A stretch of 64,000 bases of DNA from Aplectana chamaeleonis (GCA_029168955.1 JAPDOI010000966.1:181418-245417), one strand, 5' to 3'. Counted from the first letter of the stretch, positions 10,055 to 22,092 are shown. Translations and numbers: made by a program. The notes: generated from the letters alone by a model not told the origin.

Positions 10055-12499
10055 TTCGCTAAAAACAAAAGAGATTACAATTCCATGAAAACCCATAATC
10101 TTCACAGGAAAGGAGCTAATAGAAAAGACATTCACACCACCAGTATGAGGAATTGAAAGTGAAAAACAGGTGTCGAGATAACCATATGAGATTACGCAAC
10201 TATAACAGGGAAAAATAACAAACAGAACCGGATATCCTAATTGCAACCTAGTACGGAAAAAAATCATAACCTAGCAACGATGATGTGATACTAGTGAATC
10301 TTATTAATCAGAGAATCATAATCTTCAAACCGCAAATTCATTCCGAAAGCATGCTACATCTCCATGCATCTCCAGTTTACCGATTTTAATAGCTTATAGG
10401 TCACGGTGGATATACGGTGGTTTTTCATAGGTAGGTTACGGCAGATTATTGTGGGCATACGCCAATTTGGTCAAAGTCTCAGATTTGATTGAAAAATTCT
10501 GTGCAGCAGGTATTCGGGGTGCTGTATACGAATATGATGTTCATTTGCCGATTTCCAAATTATTGAGGTAGGATTTGCCAGTACGTAGCATGGTACGTAC
10601 CGTATCCTACAGTGCACCTCTGAATTTCTCGACAAGCGGAACTCTGATGCGTGTTCAATACCCTAGATTACCACAACACACAAGTTTGGGGAAAAATACG
10701 GAAATTTCGTCCAAAACATCCAAAAAATTTCTGATGGGCACCCTTATCTTGCTACGAGGCTTTGAAAACGCCAATAATTTTTTTAGAGTTATTTTAGGCT
10801 ATTGGACTACACACCTGAAAATAATTCTAGAAAAGTATATTTTGTTCGGGAAGGCCATGCTGGCCGAAAGGAGTTTCCATTAGAGATGCGAAAGCAAAAA
10901 AAAAACAACTAAACTACACACCAGCCCAAACAAAAAGCGGGAGTTGTTTTTCCAAAACGGAGGTGGTTCAGCTGATGGAACTTCAAGGCTGTCACTATAT
11001 CTTCCGCCCGAATCAGTACCGAAACCTGAAAAAGGGTCTTGAGCCCAAACATACTTCTACATATCAATCCCTATTATCACGAAAATGGTTAGATGAATAC
11101 CAGAAAAGAAAAGAGAACGAAAAAGAGAGAAGGAGAGATGAAAACTGAGGAAAAGGAACTAGTTGACGGCTGGCGATGGAAAAATTTGCTATGAGCCATA
11201 TCGATCGTGTCATCGATTTTACCGCGCTGCGATGTCGAGAAGCCGAAATATTAGGTGTCGAGGAAAGTGACAGCCGCAGTTGGTTATCTACATCATCGTG
11301 CCGAAACGTTTCATCACGGCAGACTCGGGGCAGCCGCTGCCCCAGGATTCCGAGCTTCGCAGGTGGGATCTTTGCCCCCGCCCCGGCGGCTCAGCAGTAC
11401 CGATTTCGCTGAATTGCGTGCCCCGCAAACCCCTATGAGCAGGGTTACGGCTGGACGAGGCCTTCAGACTTTCTGGTGTGCCAAGACTTTAAGGACGAGT
11501 TGTCCACGGCCTGTATTTCTTTTCGAGATTTCGCAATCCTCTCCCGAGGAGTGTTAATTAATTGTTTTAGTAAACAGTCCGGAAATAAAGGAACAACGCC
11601 AAACGATCGATAATTCATCCAAATCCATCCGGCTGAAAACAAGGTCAATAACCATTGGAAGGGGACGAGCCTGTACGGATTACATGAAGGTCGGCTCATG
11701 CTTTTGAAATATCTCAGCTTATATGGGGATTATTGCGGATCGCTGCCAGCTTGGCACGAGTTTGCAATGACCGTATTTGAGCCGTCTATTGAGAACACAA
11801 ATCATCCTTTCTCCACCCATCGATACGGGCTCTGCCCTCAATTCACAAATGTTCAATGCTCGATTGACGTGTCATTTCGCTCATTTTACTTTCACAACGT
11901 CGTTCCAAGCGTTCAAGAGGGTCATTGCAGGTACACTGGCGTCAGTTATCCCAACAAGTTTACTCACACTTTTTCAGCCAATGCGTGTGGTCCAACTCGT
12001 GCACTTCTGGGCCAATATTGGAACGAACCAACCTCAAGTGGGAATTCAGTCGATATTTGCTCCGCGTGTTTTCGTTTACCTAGCAATCTTTAACAGTCTT
12101 CAGTGTAACCCTTCGAATTCATTCAAAAATTCATATCATTTTGAGCGTCAATCTGACCTTCAATTCAAAGGTCCGTCATTGCTCACGTATCCGAAATATT
12201 GTCGCATGAAACCTGGATGTAGCGGAATTTTCCGCTTTCGGCCCATTTTAGTCTTTTTTCTGCTTTTCTCAAAAGAGCTAATGCGGCATGGAAATTCTGA
12301 AAAAAAACTAAAAGAAAACGATCACTTCGAACCCTACCGAATGATTACTTCACTGCCCCAGCTAGGCCGAACCCATGGAGAATTATACTAGTCCACAGAT
12401 GTTTTGCGAGTCAAACAACATCACCTGCACTGGCATTCATTGTGACAGTTTCCTACGGTCCACACGTGAAAGCCAGCGATCTCGCTATGTTAGTTACTT
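10055..12499. other. No supported feature
   Basis: Ordinary low-information DNA of mixed composition. The longest open frame (11777-12391, 204 codons, plus) has no domain, signal or membrane pattern I recognise and overlaps a second open frame at 11698-12093. A GA-rich stretch lies near 11103-11150. An exon of a split gene could be hidden here, but I cannot support one. Confidence 0.4.
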
Positions 12500-12572
12500 G
12501 AACTGGATGGTGTAGTGGTAAGACCGCTGCTGTCTGTATATTCATGGTGGTTTGACCCTCGCCCAGGGATCA
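12500..12572 (+). pseudogene. tRNA-like sequence with A and B boxes
   Basis: TGGTGTAGTGG (12508-12518) fits the tRNA internal promoter A box and GGTTTGACCC (12549-12558) is a one- to two-base variant of the B box. The 41-base spacing is right for a tRNA. I could not build matching acceptor or TψC stems, so it is a tRNA pseudogene or the head of a SINE rather than a working tRNA. Confidence 0.4.
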
Positions 12573-13459
12573 CAAGATCTACTATCCTTTACAACGTCCT
12601 CAATGTAGGATACCAGTTCCAGAGCCTGACTCCGGAAAGTCGGATGAACCCTGCAAAATCGCATATGCTTGGGAATCACGCCAGTCCAAGCTCATGTTCT
12701 GACTTTACCTGTGAAATGATAGCGCAGAATCTGACCTAGGCTTCCAGTATCGCAAGGAACGGCAGGACACATGACTAGCGTGTACCGCAGCTGCAAACAA
12801 GCGATTGCAGGTCCCAGAACCGCCCCCGTTCCCCATATCGGCCCCTAAGTGCCAACGAATGAAGACACTCGAGACCAAATAATTCAGCTGATGGTTTCCG
12901 ATCAAAAAGCCCCGTTTTCAATGTTCATTCGCAACTTCTCTCTTTACTCAGGTCAGCTTCGGACATACATCGGCTGCAAAAGACGGAAGTTGCAAGCCTA
13001 CGGGCAACTGGACACCATGTTGGTCGATCCTTAGTGACTCAATTCTTGAGGGACGTAGAGGAATAATGCCCAGAAGTTGTACCTGCGAGGACGTCATACT
13101 GGACTCCAGCATGGGACCTAATCATCTCCCAAAGATAGGCGGTAAAACAGAGAAACATGACTTCCATTGTTGACACTGCCTTTAACTTTAATATGTACTT
13201 GGCAGCCGATGTATTTCGGACTATACCCGCCGGAGCCCTTGGGTCTGAATCGTTTCATAACGCGTGAACGATAAGCTTTGCCCAGAAGAGAATGATGATC
13301 CTGCTGGAGTGGAACTTGCGTGATTACTGTTACGGGCCTTTGTTGTTGAACAAAGTTCTCTCTGTGAGGGTATCCACATTCTGGGAATCATTTTTCACCA
13401 AAGGGCTGCTTTTGGGTATTATCTTCACCTTCTGTCTTTGTTTAGACGTGCTTCCCGGT
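12573..13459. other. No supported feature
   Basis: I see no gene or repeat; the open frames here are short and without recognisable motifs. Confidence 0.35.
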
Positions 13460-13575
13460 AAGATTTACCGAGCAGTTAGTGAAGCGGCGCTGGGGCTAGG
13501 GTGGTACAGTGCGATAGGCGCTCCCGGACCTAGTTTCATATGCTGGTTCAACTTTTGCTCAAACCCGGGAGGGAA
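13460..13575 (+). mobile_element. tRNA-derived SINE-like repeat, copy 1
   Basis: Shares with 13801-13915 the order ACCGAGCAGTT, GCGGCGCTGGGGCTA, GGTGGT-CAGT, GCTGGTTCAA, CTC then CCCGG. TGGTACAGTGCG at 13502 resembles an A box and GGTTCAAC at 13545 a B box, 43 bases apart. Two copies within 350 bp that keep the internal-promoter spacing suggest a tRNA-derived SINE family. Confidence 0.45.
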
Positions 13576-13800
13576 GCTTTTTTGCGATCAACTCAGGTTA
13601 CAGGTGCCTTATGTAAACATACTATGAGCATTACTGCCTACCGTTGAACTGCAGTTACAGCAAAAATTTCACGATCCAAGAAATCGTGTAAGACTTAACT
13701 AGGGCATCATCCTTTGTTACAGGTCTACGACTGTTAGATAGTCTCTGACGGTATTCCTGTTTCACTGAAGACGGGTGAAAGGATGATTGCTTCAGTGAAG

Positions 13801-13915
13801 TGGTACCGAGCAGTTGGTGAGAGCGGCGCTGGGGCTACGGTGGTGCAGTCTGCATAGAGCGCTTACCCCGGAAAGGGAATATGGGCTGGTTCAATCTCGC
13901 CCGGAGCCAAGAACG
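13801..13915 (+). mobile_element. tRNA-derived SINE-like repeat, copy 2
   Basis: Second copy of the repeat at 13460-13575, same strand. A-box-like TGGTGCAGTC is at 13841 and the B box GGTTCAATC at 13888 is a closer match to consensus than in copy 1. Confidence 0.45.
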
Positions 13916-15242
13916 TGTGCGATAGCGCCTCAGCATCCTATGCGGTGTTTTCAAACATGTTCTGATAGACGTGCACTGCGACGTAGAAGGGTACATAAAC
14001 TGCAGTTACAGCAATAAAACCATCATACCATTCTCAAACTTGACTCACCTGTGTACAATGCACCAGTTTTTAAAACTTGCAGGTGACCGCACCCTTAGAA
14101 TTTTTTTCTGAAAATCTGCCATAGTTGGTTTCTGTTTGTGCCCCCAATTGTCATGCAGAAGGGCCGGAAAAGTTCCCGTACTAGGGGAGATATCGTCCAC
14201 AGTTGTCAACACTGCAAATATCAAGTGCGTAAACAATTTCGATTAAAAAAACAGAATTTCATCGCAGATCAATAACAAATGAAGTTAGGGATGGGTGAAG
14301 ATCAGAGTCCGCGTAGTAACAAATCGTGTATGAAATCGTTGCGCCCCTTCAAATGCTTCAATTAAACGTTGCCAGATCTGAGGGATGACGCCTTTACCAA
14401 GCTCGTGGAAGTGTTTTTGCCATGTGATGGTCCTGGCAATGTTGCTCTTCGACCTATGTTGATTCCGTGCATGCTCAATGCTGTCTTCAACCACTTATTA
14501 AGGTGTTTCATACGATTGTTAAAGTTTCCGGACATTGTTCGCTTCAGAAAACATAATGCGATATTTCGGCAGCCATTGCGTTCAGGCTACAGGTGAGTAT
14601 CGGTCGTAAATTTCGATGCCTTTGCAATAATCTTTATTCTTAGGAACAGCTGCTCTCAGAGGGCAAATGTTGAACAAGCCGAATGAGCGCCCGTAAGCCC
14701 AGCAGGGATATGCGTAATTACGACTAACGACTAAACAATTCAGTAACGCACTTCAAATTATCCAGGATTACGACGCCCAGCAACGATAACGACTAACGAA
14801 ATTTAAAAACAATCGTAAAGCCTGGAAACTAAATTTCCGTTAGGTCTTCCCCGACAATAACGTCGTTTCCAGCCCAAGGATTCAACAGGATTGATACACA
14901 GTTCCCTGGCTGGTTGTTTAAAAGGTATATATATCTCGAAATATCTTCAAAAACCCCAAATAGAGTATCCAAAATAGTAATCGAGACTGACACTGCATCA
15001 CGCAGTTCTGGGACCCCACACATCACGACACTGTACGTAGAGCGCTTTGTTCAGATCTACGCAGCATAAGTGCGGCTTCGTACACCGACAGCGCGACATG
15101 GTACGCTCCTACTGAACCAACTCTCAACATTAGCTCAGCAGGATTCTGTGACTCAGAGGCACTATCAGAGGAGATACGACTGTCGTGGCCGTACTATTAG
15201 CGATCTAGAGGTACTTTAACATCGGCGATGTGGGACATAATT
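13916..15242. other. No supported feature
   Basis: No gene, RNA or long repeat is visible. Short frames on both strands lack recognisable motifs. Confidence 0.35.
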
Positions 15243-15633
15243 TGACTTACTTGACTTAATCAGGTTGGCCCGCCTGACGCGGTCATTCCGCATCTTCACT
15301 GAGGTGTGCCGTCCCTACTTTGTCCCAGTAGTCAGCCGTGTCCATTTTTCACGGTCTTCAGCCACAATTTGGACACATTCCATCCATCTGTCATTATTAC
15401 ATTTCCTGCAAAACGAAACATCGCGCCACTGAACTGTCTCTTTTCGATGCCGAGTGACTTCAAATCCTCTTTAACCACATCCGTCCAGAACTTCAGCCTA
15501 CGCCCAGGTGGCCGTTTTCAGACGGGATTTGGAAGCATTCTTCAAGCGTGTTGTACAAGACGATCCGGCGTTCTTCTTAGTATATGCCCGAGCAGTCGAA
15601 GTGGACCTTCCATTGTTAAAGCTTGAGATGGCG

Positions 15634-16942
15634 TTAGAAGATGCTGTCTTCCTCAGTCGAAGCGTTGATGTACTGCGTCGATTTCCTTGGAAAGGTCTTC
15701 GTTATGGCATACACGCATGGCCAGAAATAACCAAGCAAACGCCTAAAGAAGCCCCTCTCCGTGCAATCCAACCTTTCCATCTGGCGTTTTCGGTGCTGCC
15801 CACGTCTCCGGATCCGGTACATCATGATAGGGTGAACAGCAGATAGGTAGACGCGCAACTTGACCCTTCGTTCGCAGCCGGTGGTAGACCACAAACACTT
15901 GGTTAGAGTAATTCAATGCAAACGTAGCTTTCGCACATCGTTGTCGGATATCCGCTGCATAACTACCATCGTTCTTCAGCAAACAGCCCAAATAACAGAA
16001 ATCGTTCACCAGTTCGATACGTTGTCCGTCCACACAAACTCCCGTTCAAGGCCTCTGAGAGACCCACATTTGCTTGCATTTGTCGGGACGAAGACGAAGT
16101 CCATAGGCTGCGGCATACTTCGAAACGAGGTTCACAATCCTTTGCAGTTTTGCGTTGTTTTTAGCGAATAACACGATGTCGCCGGCGTACTCCAGGTCAA
16201 CAAGGGAGCGTCCTGATGGTGTTAGGATCACATCCGCAGGAAACTGTTCTGCAACTCTACGCATGATGTCACCAACTTCGAAGTTGAAAAGAAACGGTCC
16301 TTCTACGGCTCCTTGCCTTACTCCTGCTTTCACCTCGAAAGCTGACGTAAATCCGACAGGTGTACGAACTGCTGTTTTTGTTCCTTTATTCATGTCCCCT
16401 ATTAACCGAACATACTTTTGCGGGACTCCATCTGCTCGCAGAGCATTGAGCAATCGATCACGATGAGGGGAGAGTCGGAACGCGCCTTCAAAGTCCAAAA
16501 GCAAGCTGTAATGGCTTCGAATACCGCTGCCTCGATTCAGTTACTTTCTCACGATGAACACTTAGGCGATGGTCGATCTTCCAGGTCAAAACTGGCTTTG
16601 CTTATCTCTGGTCGTTCTTACACGATGTTTGGTAAGTCGCTCGAGACTGATACGTTTTAAAACCTTGTACACGACACGAAGTAGAGAGATTCTTCTGTAG
16701 TTCTTAGGATCCGTGACGGATAGCTTCTTGAGAAGAGGTACGATGATCGCATGTCTCCACAAATTGGGTATCCTTTCGCTCATCCATATAGCACGGATGG
16801 TATTGGTCATTTCACGAATCCCAGACGGAGGAAGAGCTTTCAGCATTTCAGCAGTGATGTTTTCATCTCCACCTGCCTTTCCATTCTTCATTTTCCGGAC
16901 ACAATCCAAAACTTCAGACTCAGTTGACGGTTCCTCACTGAC
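15634..16942 (-). pseudogene. Reverse transcriptase domain of RTE copy 2
   Basis: Three frames together cover the RT domain: 16909-16586 (KMKNGKAGGDENITAEML, RIPNLWRHAIIVPL), 16504-16046 (LDFEGAF, KAGVRQGAVEGPFLFNF, then the active-site region) and 16033-15634 (YLGCLLKNDGSYAADI, MERLDCTER, LLGYFWPCVY). At 16178-16189 the catalytic box reads YAGD, where copy 1 has YADD. Loss of the first Asp would abolish polymerisation even without the frameshifts. This fragment is inactive by two independent kinds of damage. Confidence 0.85.
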
Positions 16943-17023
16943 ATCGTAATGTGCTCTCTGAAAATGCCGGAGCTCAGGTACTCATGGCGCTGGACGATTC
17001 AGTAGTGAACTGAAGTAATCCTT

Positions 17024-17401
17024 CTATATTGGCAGCGTCGCATCACCAACTGCAACTCCATTGGTAGTGTTCGAGACAAGAGAACATCTTTTCATCTTCC
17101 CGCTATACTCTCGTAACAACGTGTAGGCTTTCCTCGGATTCTTCTCCTCCCAAGCCTTCTCGAACTCCTTAGCTCTACACATCCACTCTCGTTCGCGGTC
17201 ACTTTGAAGCTGCCGACGCAACTTCCTCCTCAGACGCTTCTCCTCCACGAAGTTTCCTGCAGTTCGAGAGCACATACTCTGTTGTAGGTAGGTAGATGTT
17301 GTTTCTTCTGACACGGTGGCGGACTTCTTCAGGTTGCAGCAACCGCGAGTGCCTCTTTCGAAGCGTCCTGGATGCACTTGACAAAAGAGTCCGCGTCGCA
17401 A
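17024..17401 (-). pseudogene. Linker between endonuclease and RT of RTE copy 2
   Basis: A 125-codon fragment rich in Arg, Lys and Glu (EEKRLRRKLRRQLQSDRE, then AWEEKNPRKAYTLLREYSG). This charged helical linker is typical between the endonuclease and reverse transcriptase domains of RTE elements. It is separated from both by frame breaks. Confidence 0.65.
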
Positions 17402-17680
17402 AGTTTCTTCTTAGTCCGTACTCCGATGTGAATAGAAACGCGTTGTCGGAAAATTCCTTCTACACTCTTTCATCTCTCTGGTGAGATTTGTCATGCAATA
17501 ATCCTCTGGAGAGGCTGAGCCCTCGCTTTAAGCCTCTTGGCGAATCCTCGCAGTGAAGTTCAACAGAACAGGACGGTGATCCGGAATCGAATGCGACATC
17601 CCACACAGCTCTAGATTTTCGAATGTCCGATACTGGAATATTCCTCGTCAGGACATAGTCAAGATGTAGTTTCAAAGTTG

Positions 17681-18535
17681 TCATCTTCCGCTTCCGCTGC
17701 TCTTCTGGAGATAGCTGGGCTGGTCCCTTCGCCACGTAAGTTGATGGCGGCAATGATTCCTCTTGAATGTCGATGCAATAATCAGACCACTGCCTTCACA
17801 AAATTCGCTGACAAGGCGGTGAGCCAGCTGTCCGATGTTTGCTCCACTGCAGAACCATTTACCGAGTACTTTGGATTCCTGATCAAGTCCCATCTTCGCA
17901 TTTGCGTCAATCCCCACAACAACAGCATGTTGACAAAGTATCCTGGCCAGCAACGTATTGAGTTCCTCAACAAACGCATCCTTCGAATTGTATTCGGCGG
18001 TTTCAGTGGGCGCATGAGCACTCACTATCCACAGATTGAATCCTCTGTGATCCCGCAGTCGTACGAATGCATTCCGGCACGACGTTGAGCCGAACTCCTT
18101 GACCATGCCATTAAAATTCTTCCTTACAGCTATTGCACAGCCTCCAACTCTCCTATCGTCAGCGTTACCGCAGTAGATGGTGTACTCTTCGACGCTGATG
18201 ACGGGTCTATCCTTGAGACGGGTTTCCTGCAAAGCAGCAAACGATGCATGGAAATAGCTCAGAAGTCTGGATAGCGCAGTTTTTTGGATATCACTCGACA
18301 GCGATCGACAGTTCAGGGTGACGAAACTGTGGCTTGTGATCAAAGACTCCATGAACTCCCTACGTACGGATCCTAAGATGTTATGGACCAGAGGTCTTGG
18401 TGTGCCGGACGGCGACACCTTTATGCAATGTGTGGGGATACTTTCGCGATATAGTTGTGCACGTTTTATGGTATCGCTCGAACGTTCCCTGTGTACACTC
18501 AAACGTCTGCTGGGTTCTAGTAGAAGCAGGGGCAC
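17681..18535 (-). pseudogene. Endonuclease domain of RTE copy 2 (EEP family fragment)
   Basis: An open frame of 284 codons with the exonuclease-endonuclease-phosphatase fold signature: LNCRSL (Asn at residue 75), QETRL (Glu 104), GGCAIAV (about 131-137), SAHAPTE (172-178) and GIDANAKMG (Asp 210, Asn 212). In the intact family this domain nicks target DNA to prime reverse transcription. The frame ends early; the expected C-terminal DHRP motif lies in another frame at about 17560-17590, so a frameshift separates the last catalytic His. The Met at 18535 is only the first ATG of the open frame; homology begins near residue 70. Relatives are often annotated as craniofacial development protein 2-like. 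Confidence 0.8.
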
Positions 18536-18564
18536 CGACGAGCAGGTACCAACAGACTTGTATA

Positions 18565-18712
18565 TCGTCCATCACTGGATAAGGGATCGAAGCGACTCTG
18601 GTTGGCGGGAAAAATTGCGCGCGGGAAAACGAAGGAGTGTAATGATCGCGACAATTTCTCCTGCCAAGCAGCGTGTCGTGTGCGATTTGCCTCATCCAGT
18701 GGCCGATGGTAC
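18565..18712. mobile_element. Small inverted-repeat element (MITE A), copy 1
   Basis: The left arm, starting TCACTGGATAAGGGATCG at 18572, pairs with a right arm ending CTCATCCAGTGG near 18702; inside are GGCGGGAAAAATTGCGCG and a partner with CCAAGCAGCGTG. No coding capacity. A second copy is nested at 19131-19285. Confidence 0.78.
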
Positions 18713-18737
18713 ACACCCCCACAACATACTCTGCATA

Positions 18738-19033
18738 GTACAACACAATTAAGCATGGAGTAAGATATAAAATATAACATATGACATATAAAATAAAACA
18801 TATAACATTCAACATAGGAGTTTCCGTTTTCACATTTTTAACGTCTGACGCATGGACCAGGCTGAAGTCACCGTGTGGGGTTGGCGGCCTCAGTGGGGAA
18901 TGGAGTTTCGATTCGCGCAAGTGATCTACCATCGCAGCCTCCGTCCATTAATCAGTAAAATGAGCATATTGCGTGAGCATATAACATTCAACATATGTCA
19001 TATAACATATACTTACATGTAATATATAACATA
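18738..19033. repeat. AT-rich degenerate ATAACAT repeats
   Basis: Two clusters of ATAACAT/ATATAACAT words (about 18765-18812 and 18976-19033) flank ~160 bp of non-repetitive sequence. They look like decayed versions of the pentanucleotide arrays at 21602, 30188 and 39090. Confidence 0.55.
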
Positions 19034-19130
19034 CAGTGCGTATCAAAACTATAAAGGCACCCTATTCTCTAAAGGTACGTGAAACTCACAGCTTGTTGTG
19101 AGATGAGTACAATAAAGAAGTATTCTCCTC

Positions 19131-19285
19131 CAGCTAATGTCAGTCACTGGATGAGGGATCGCCGCAATGCTGCTTAGCGGGAAAATTGTAGCCACTCATC
19201 AATAGCCACTCTCCCTTTGTTTTCCCGCGCGCAATTTTTCCCGCTAAGCAGCGTCGCGGCGATCCCTCATCCAGTGATGGACGAT
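19131..19285. mobile_element. MITE A, copy 2, nested in the Tc1-like TIR
   Basis: Arms TCACTGGATGAGGGATCGCC and its complement (ending CTCATCCAGTGA) enclose a ~60-bp centre. The undamaged right TIR of the host element lacks this insert, so the limits can be read by comparison: host sequence stops after TATTCTCCTC at 19130 and resumes with AACTCAAAC at 19286. The MITE therefore inserted after the Tc1-like element. Confidence 0.85.
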
Positions 19286-20881
19286 AACTCAAACATAATC
19301 ATAGCTTACCCCTTAGGTCTCGGCATGGACAGTTTTATAGAGTTTTTCATTTTCCCCTCGTATTGAAACTTTAAAGGCACGACGGGGATAGCCACGATTC
19401 TTGGCGATATGTCCAATTGCAGTCCTCCATTGATCTCCGAAGTAAGTCTTGCTTCTACCTGCTACTATTCCACGTGGATTGGTGTCCACTACAACATTAA
19501 AAGCCCATATGGAAATGGCACTTGAAGGTAGACACTGCAACACAGGAGGTTGTGAACATTAGAGCTGTTCCTTTAGTGATGTCGAAGCATATTTGGAGTT
19601 TCCCGCGTGAATCTAAGCAGAGACGTAAAGGTGGAATTAATAGAAAGGATTTTTTCGGGCAGAAGAGAATGATTGGTGGTTGATTTGTGTAGTAACACGA
19701 GCAGCTTCGCGGAGGTCAACAACGTTCTCTAGCCGTAATCCCTGACATCCATGCAGACACCCATCTCGAGCACTGTCAAACGTACCGAAAACATCTCCAG
19801 AGGCTACAGGAAAACTGACTGCTTCAATTCGAGAGTTTATTAGGATGACTCGAACGCACCTTACCAGAAGTAACATAGCTACACAATTGGTGAAGATGCG
19901 TATCTTCGAACCTGCTCTAGTTTTGTTGAAGGAAGCATACATGCTCGTGCATGTGGTTGGGATAACAATGTGCATCGAACTGCATGGTTTATAATATGAA
20001 GCCTACGTATCTTTGAAGTAGCCAAAAACGACTCCACGAATGCTACAGCACTCTGGGTTGCAGTTGGTTCCCGCGCTGTATTATTTTTCCATTTGTTCTT
20101 TTTTTCCTCCAACGCAGGGTTGTTGGGCACCCTTCGCGGTCAGTGACGTGTGTGGTTCACTTGTTAGGCATTCCACCATTAGTACTGACGGTGATGATGG
20201 CCCAGCAAACCATGCGCTGTGGCAGGAAAAGGCAAATACAGGGGGCGGGAAAATACAGGGCGGGGCCAACTTAACTCCATGTAGCGGCATTTTGGGTCGT
20301 TTTATTACACTTCAAAATGCGTAGGCGTTGTAATCTGGGGCCATACCATTCTATTTCCGTAGTTATCTCAATCACGTTAACGAGTGTGTATGCTGCCTTT
20401 AAGAACCCAACACATTTTCGACAACAGAATATCTGTGAGTGGACGCCCACGAACTTCTCTCCAGAAGGAAGAAGTTAGTCGACGTCTCCTGCCGAAACAG
20501 ATAATCTTTTATCGGAAATGTGTTGAGTTATTACCAGAACGAGAACAGGTTTTAAGATGCACACCTTCATCGATTCAGCAGGAGGGTTACTTCATGTAAG
20601 GTGCGTTCGAGTCGTCCTTATATTGAAGCAGCCAGCTCTCTTGAAGTCTCTTAAAATGTTTTCGTTATGTTTTACAGACCTCGAGATGGGCGTCTAGGGA
20701 CAATTTCACTACAAAACGTTTAGGACCTCTGCGAAGTTGCTCTTGTTTTTCGACAATCAACCAACAATCATCCTTTTCTCTCAGAGAATTACCTTTCCCA
20801 ACATTCCACCTTTATGTTTCTTCCTATATGCACGAGAAAGAACGCAGATACTGTAGTTCTTTGGGCCTAATTCCGGCTATA

Positions 20882-21038
20882 GTTCCGGTTAGCATTTGCA
20901 GACTACGGCTACTGCACCATGCGACACGTGTTAATCGTGCTGGAACCACTTGGTCCCGGCACGATTCACCCTTCTCCCAGCACGATTAACCCGAGTCACA
21001 TGGTGCAATAGTCGTAGTCCGCAAGTGCGGACCGGAAT
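20882..21038. mobile_element. Palindromic MITE B inside the Tc1-like element
   Basis: The left arm (TTCCGGTTAGCATTTGCAG then ACTACGGCTA-TGCACCATG) pairs with the right arm (CATGGTGCAATAGTCGTAGT then CCGCAAGTGCGGACCGGAA). TTAATCGTGCT and AGCACGATTAA sit near the centre. Non-coding, ~155 bp. Confidence 0.75.
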
Positions 21039-21477
21039 TTGTAACAGAGAACGACAGTATGTTTCGACATCAGTGAATGTACAGCTCGGATATGCGCAAT
21101 CTCCTGTGTTGGGGTGAGCACCTTCAAACGTCACCACTTCCATATGGGCCTCTTCTACGGGAGTAAGTATCAGACCACGTATAAAAGGAGCAGGTAAAAG
21201 TATGCCATACTTCAATGAAGATGGAGGATTGAAATTAGACATATCTTCTAGAATCGCAGTTATCCCCATGATGCTTTTATAGTTTTGATAAAAGAAGAAA
21301 TTGAAGAACTCTAAAGAGCTGTCCATGCTGAAACCCAAAGGGTAGATTATTATTATGTTTGAGTTTGTGTGAGGAGGATACTTCGTTATTGTACTAGGCT
21401 CATCTTACAACAAACTGTGAGTTTCAGTATCTTTAGAAAATAAGATGCCTTTTTAGTTCTGATACGCATGGTATAAC

Positions 21478-21738
21478 GTATAACATATATAATAAAACAA
21501 AACATATATTATATAACATAAACCATATAAGATATCACATATGTATAACATAAAACATATAACATATTATAAAGGTAACGAACGTGGGTCGCAGCATAAC
21601 ATAACATATATACATATAACATAACATAACATAACATAACATAACATAACATAACATAACATAACATAACATAACATAACATAACATAACATAACATAAC
21701 ATAACAGAGCATAACATTACATAACATAACACAAAACA
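21478..21738 (-). repeat. (ATAAC)n pentanucleotide array
   Basis: Imperfect AT-rich lead-in, then about 20 near-perfect ATAAC units (core about 21616-21712). This is the complement of the TTATG repeat at 30188 and 39090. The MLCYV-type open frames on the complementary strand are a product of the pentamer. Confidence 0.95.
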
Positions 21739-22092
21739 AGATTTACTTCTCATTTACCCATTATATTGAACGTAATCCGACATGGAATATTACCGAGCCA
21801 CTAGAATGCTATAGGTCGTGTCAAAAAGCGCTAGAATGAGGCGATGTCAACCGCTCGTTTTCATTCCAAGAAAAGGCCGTTTCCGTAATCGTTGGCGAGT
21901 TGAGAGACGCATAGAGTATCGAATTGACTTGGAGAAGGGCAGCTTTTGTGCATATGAATTCGGAAGTCTTGCAAACTTTCCCTTGAGTAGACTTATTTTG
22001 ATGTTGCAATCCTTTGCACATGTTCTGGACTTCGGAAACCTTCATAAGGCCTGGAGTGTCGAAGAATCGCACTCATGGGGCTCAGCAGGAGG
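21739..22092. other. No supported feature
   Basis: I see no gene or repeat. A 124-codon plus-strand frame (21818-22192) runs into the next repeat and has no recognisable motif. Confidence 0.35.

Larger units (their letters stand above)
15243..18560 (-). mobile_element. RTE-type non-LTR retrotransposon, broken copy 2
   Basis: A longer copy of the element at 1-1742, in the opposite orientation. Reading the minus strand it holds an apurinic endonuclease domain (18535 to about 17560), a basic linker (about 17400-17024), reverse transcriptase (16942-16046), a thumb/C-terminal region (16033-15634), and a 3' end with TTAAGTCAAGT-like repeats at about 15245-15262. Several frameshifts and stops separate these pieces, so it cannot encode one polyprotein. 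The terminal 1.7 kb matches copy 1, making a 1.7-kb inverted repeat across 13.5 kb. The 5' end lies just before a small inverted-repeat element at 18565. Confidence 0.88.
19034..21473. mobile_element. Tc1-like DNA element with ~185-bp terminal inverted repeats
   Basis: The left end CAGTGCGTATCAAAACTA (19034) and right end TAGTTCTGATACGCATGG (to 21473) are inverted repeats, each next to a TA dinucleotide, as in Tc1/mariner elements whose ends often start CAGT. The TIR is long: the left copy is 19034-19130 plus 19286-19372, interrupted by MITE A; the right copy is about 21297-21473. I looked in both strands of the interior for a DDE transposase and found none I would defend: the frames at 19313-19543, 19637-19975 and 20384-20599 are short and lack clear motifs. 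It is either a decayed or a non-autonomous copy. Confidence 0.78.

Noticed and set aside
11777..12391. 204-codon open frame as a gene
   Set aside because: No domain, overlaps another long frame, and codon composition looks unremarkable; random occurrence cannot be excluded.
20384..20599. SGRPRT motif as a Tc1 transposase DNA-binding linker
   Set aside because: It sits inside the Tc1-like element, but the surrounding 71 residues show no helix-turn-helix pattern or DDE residues.
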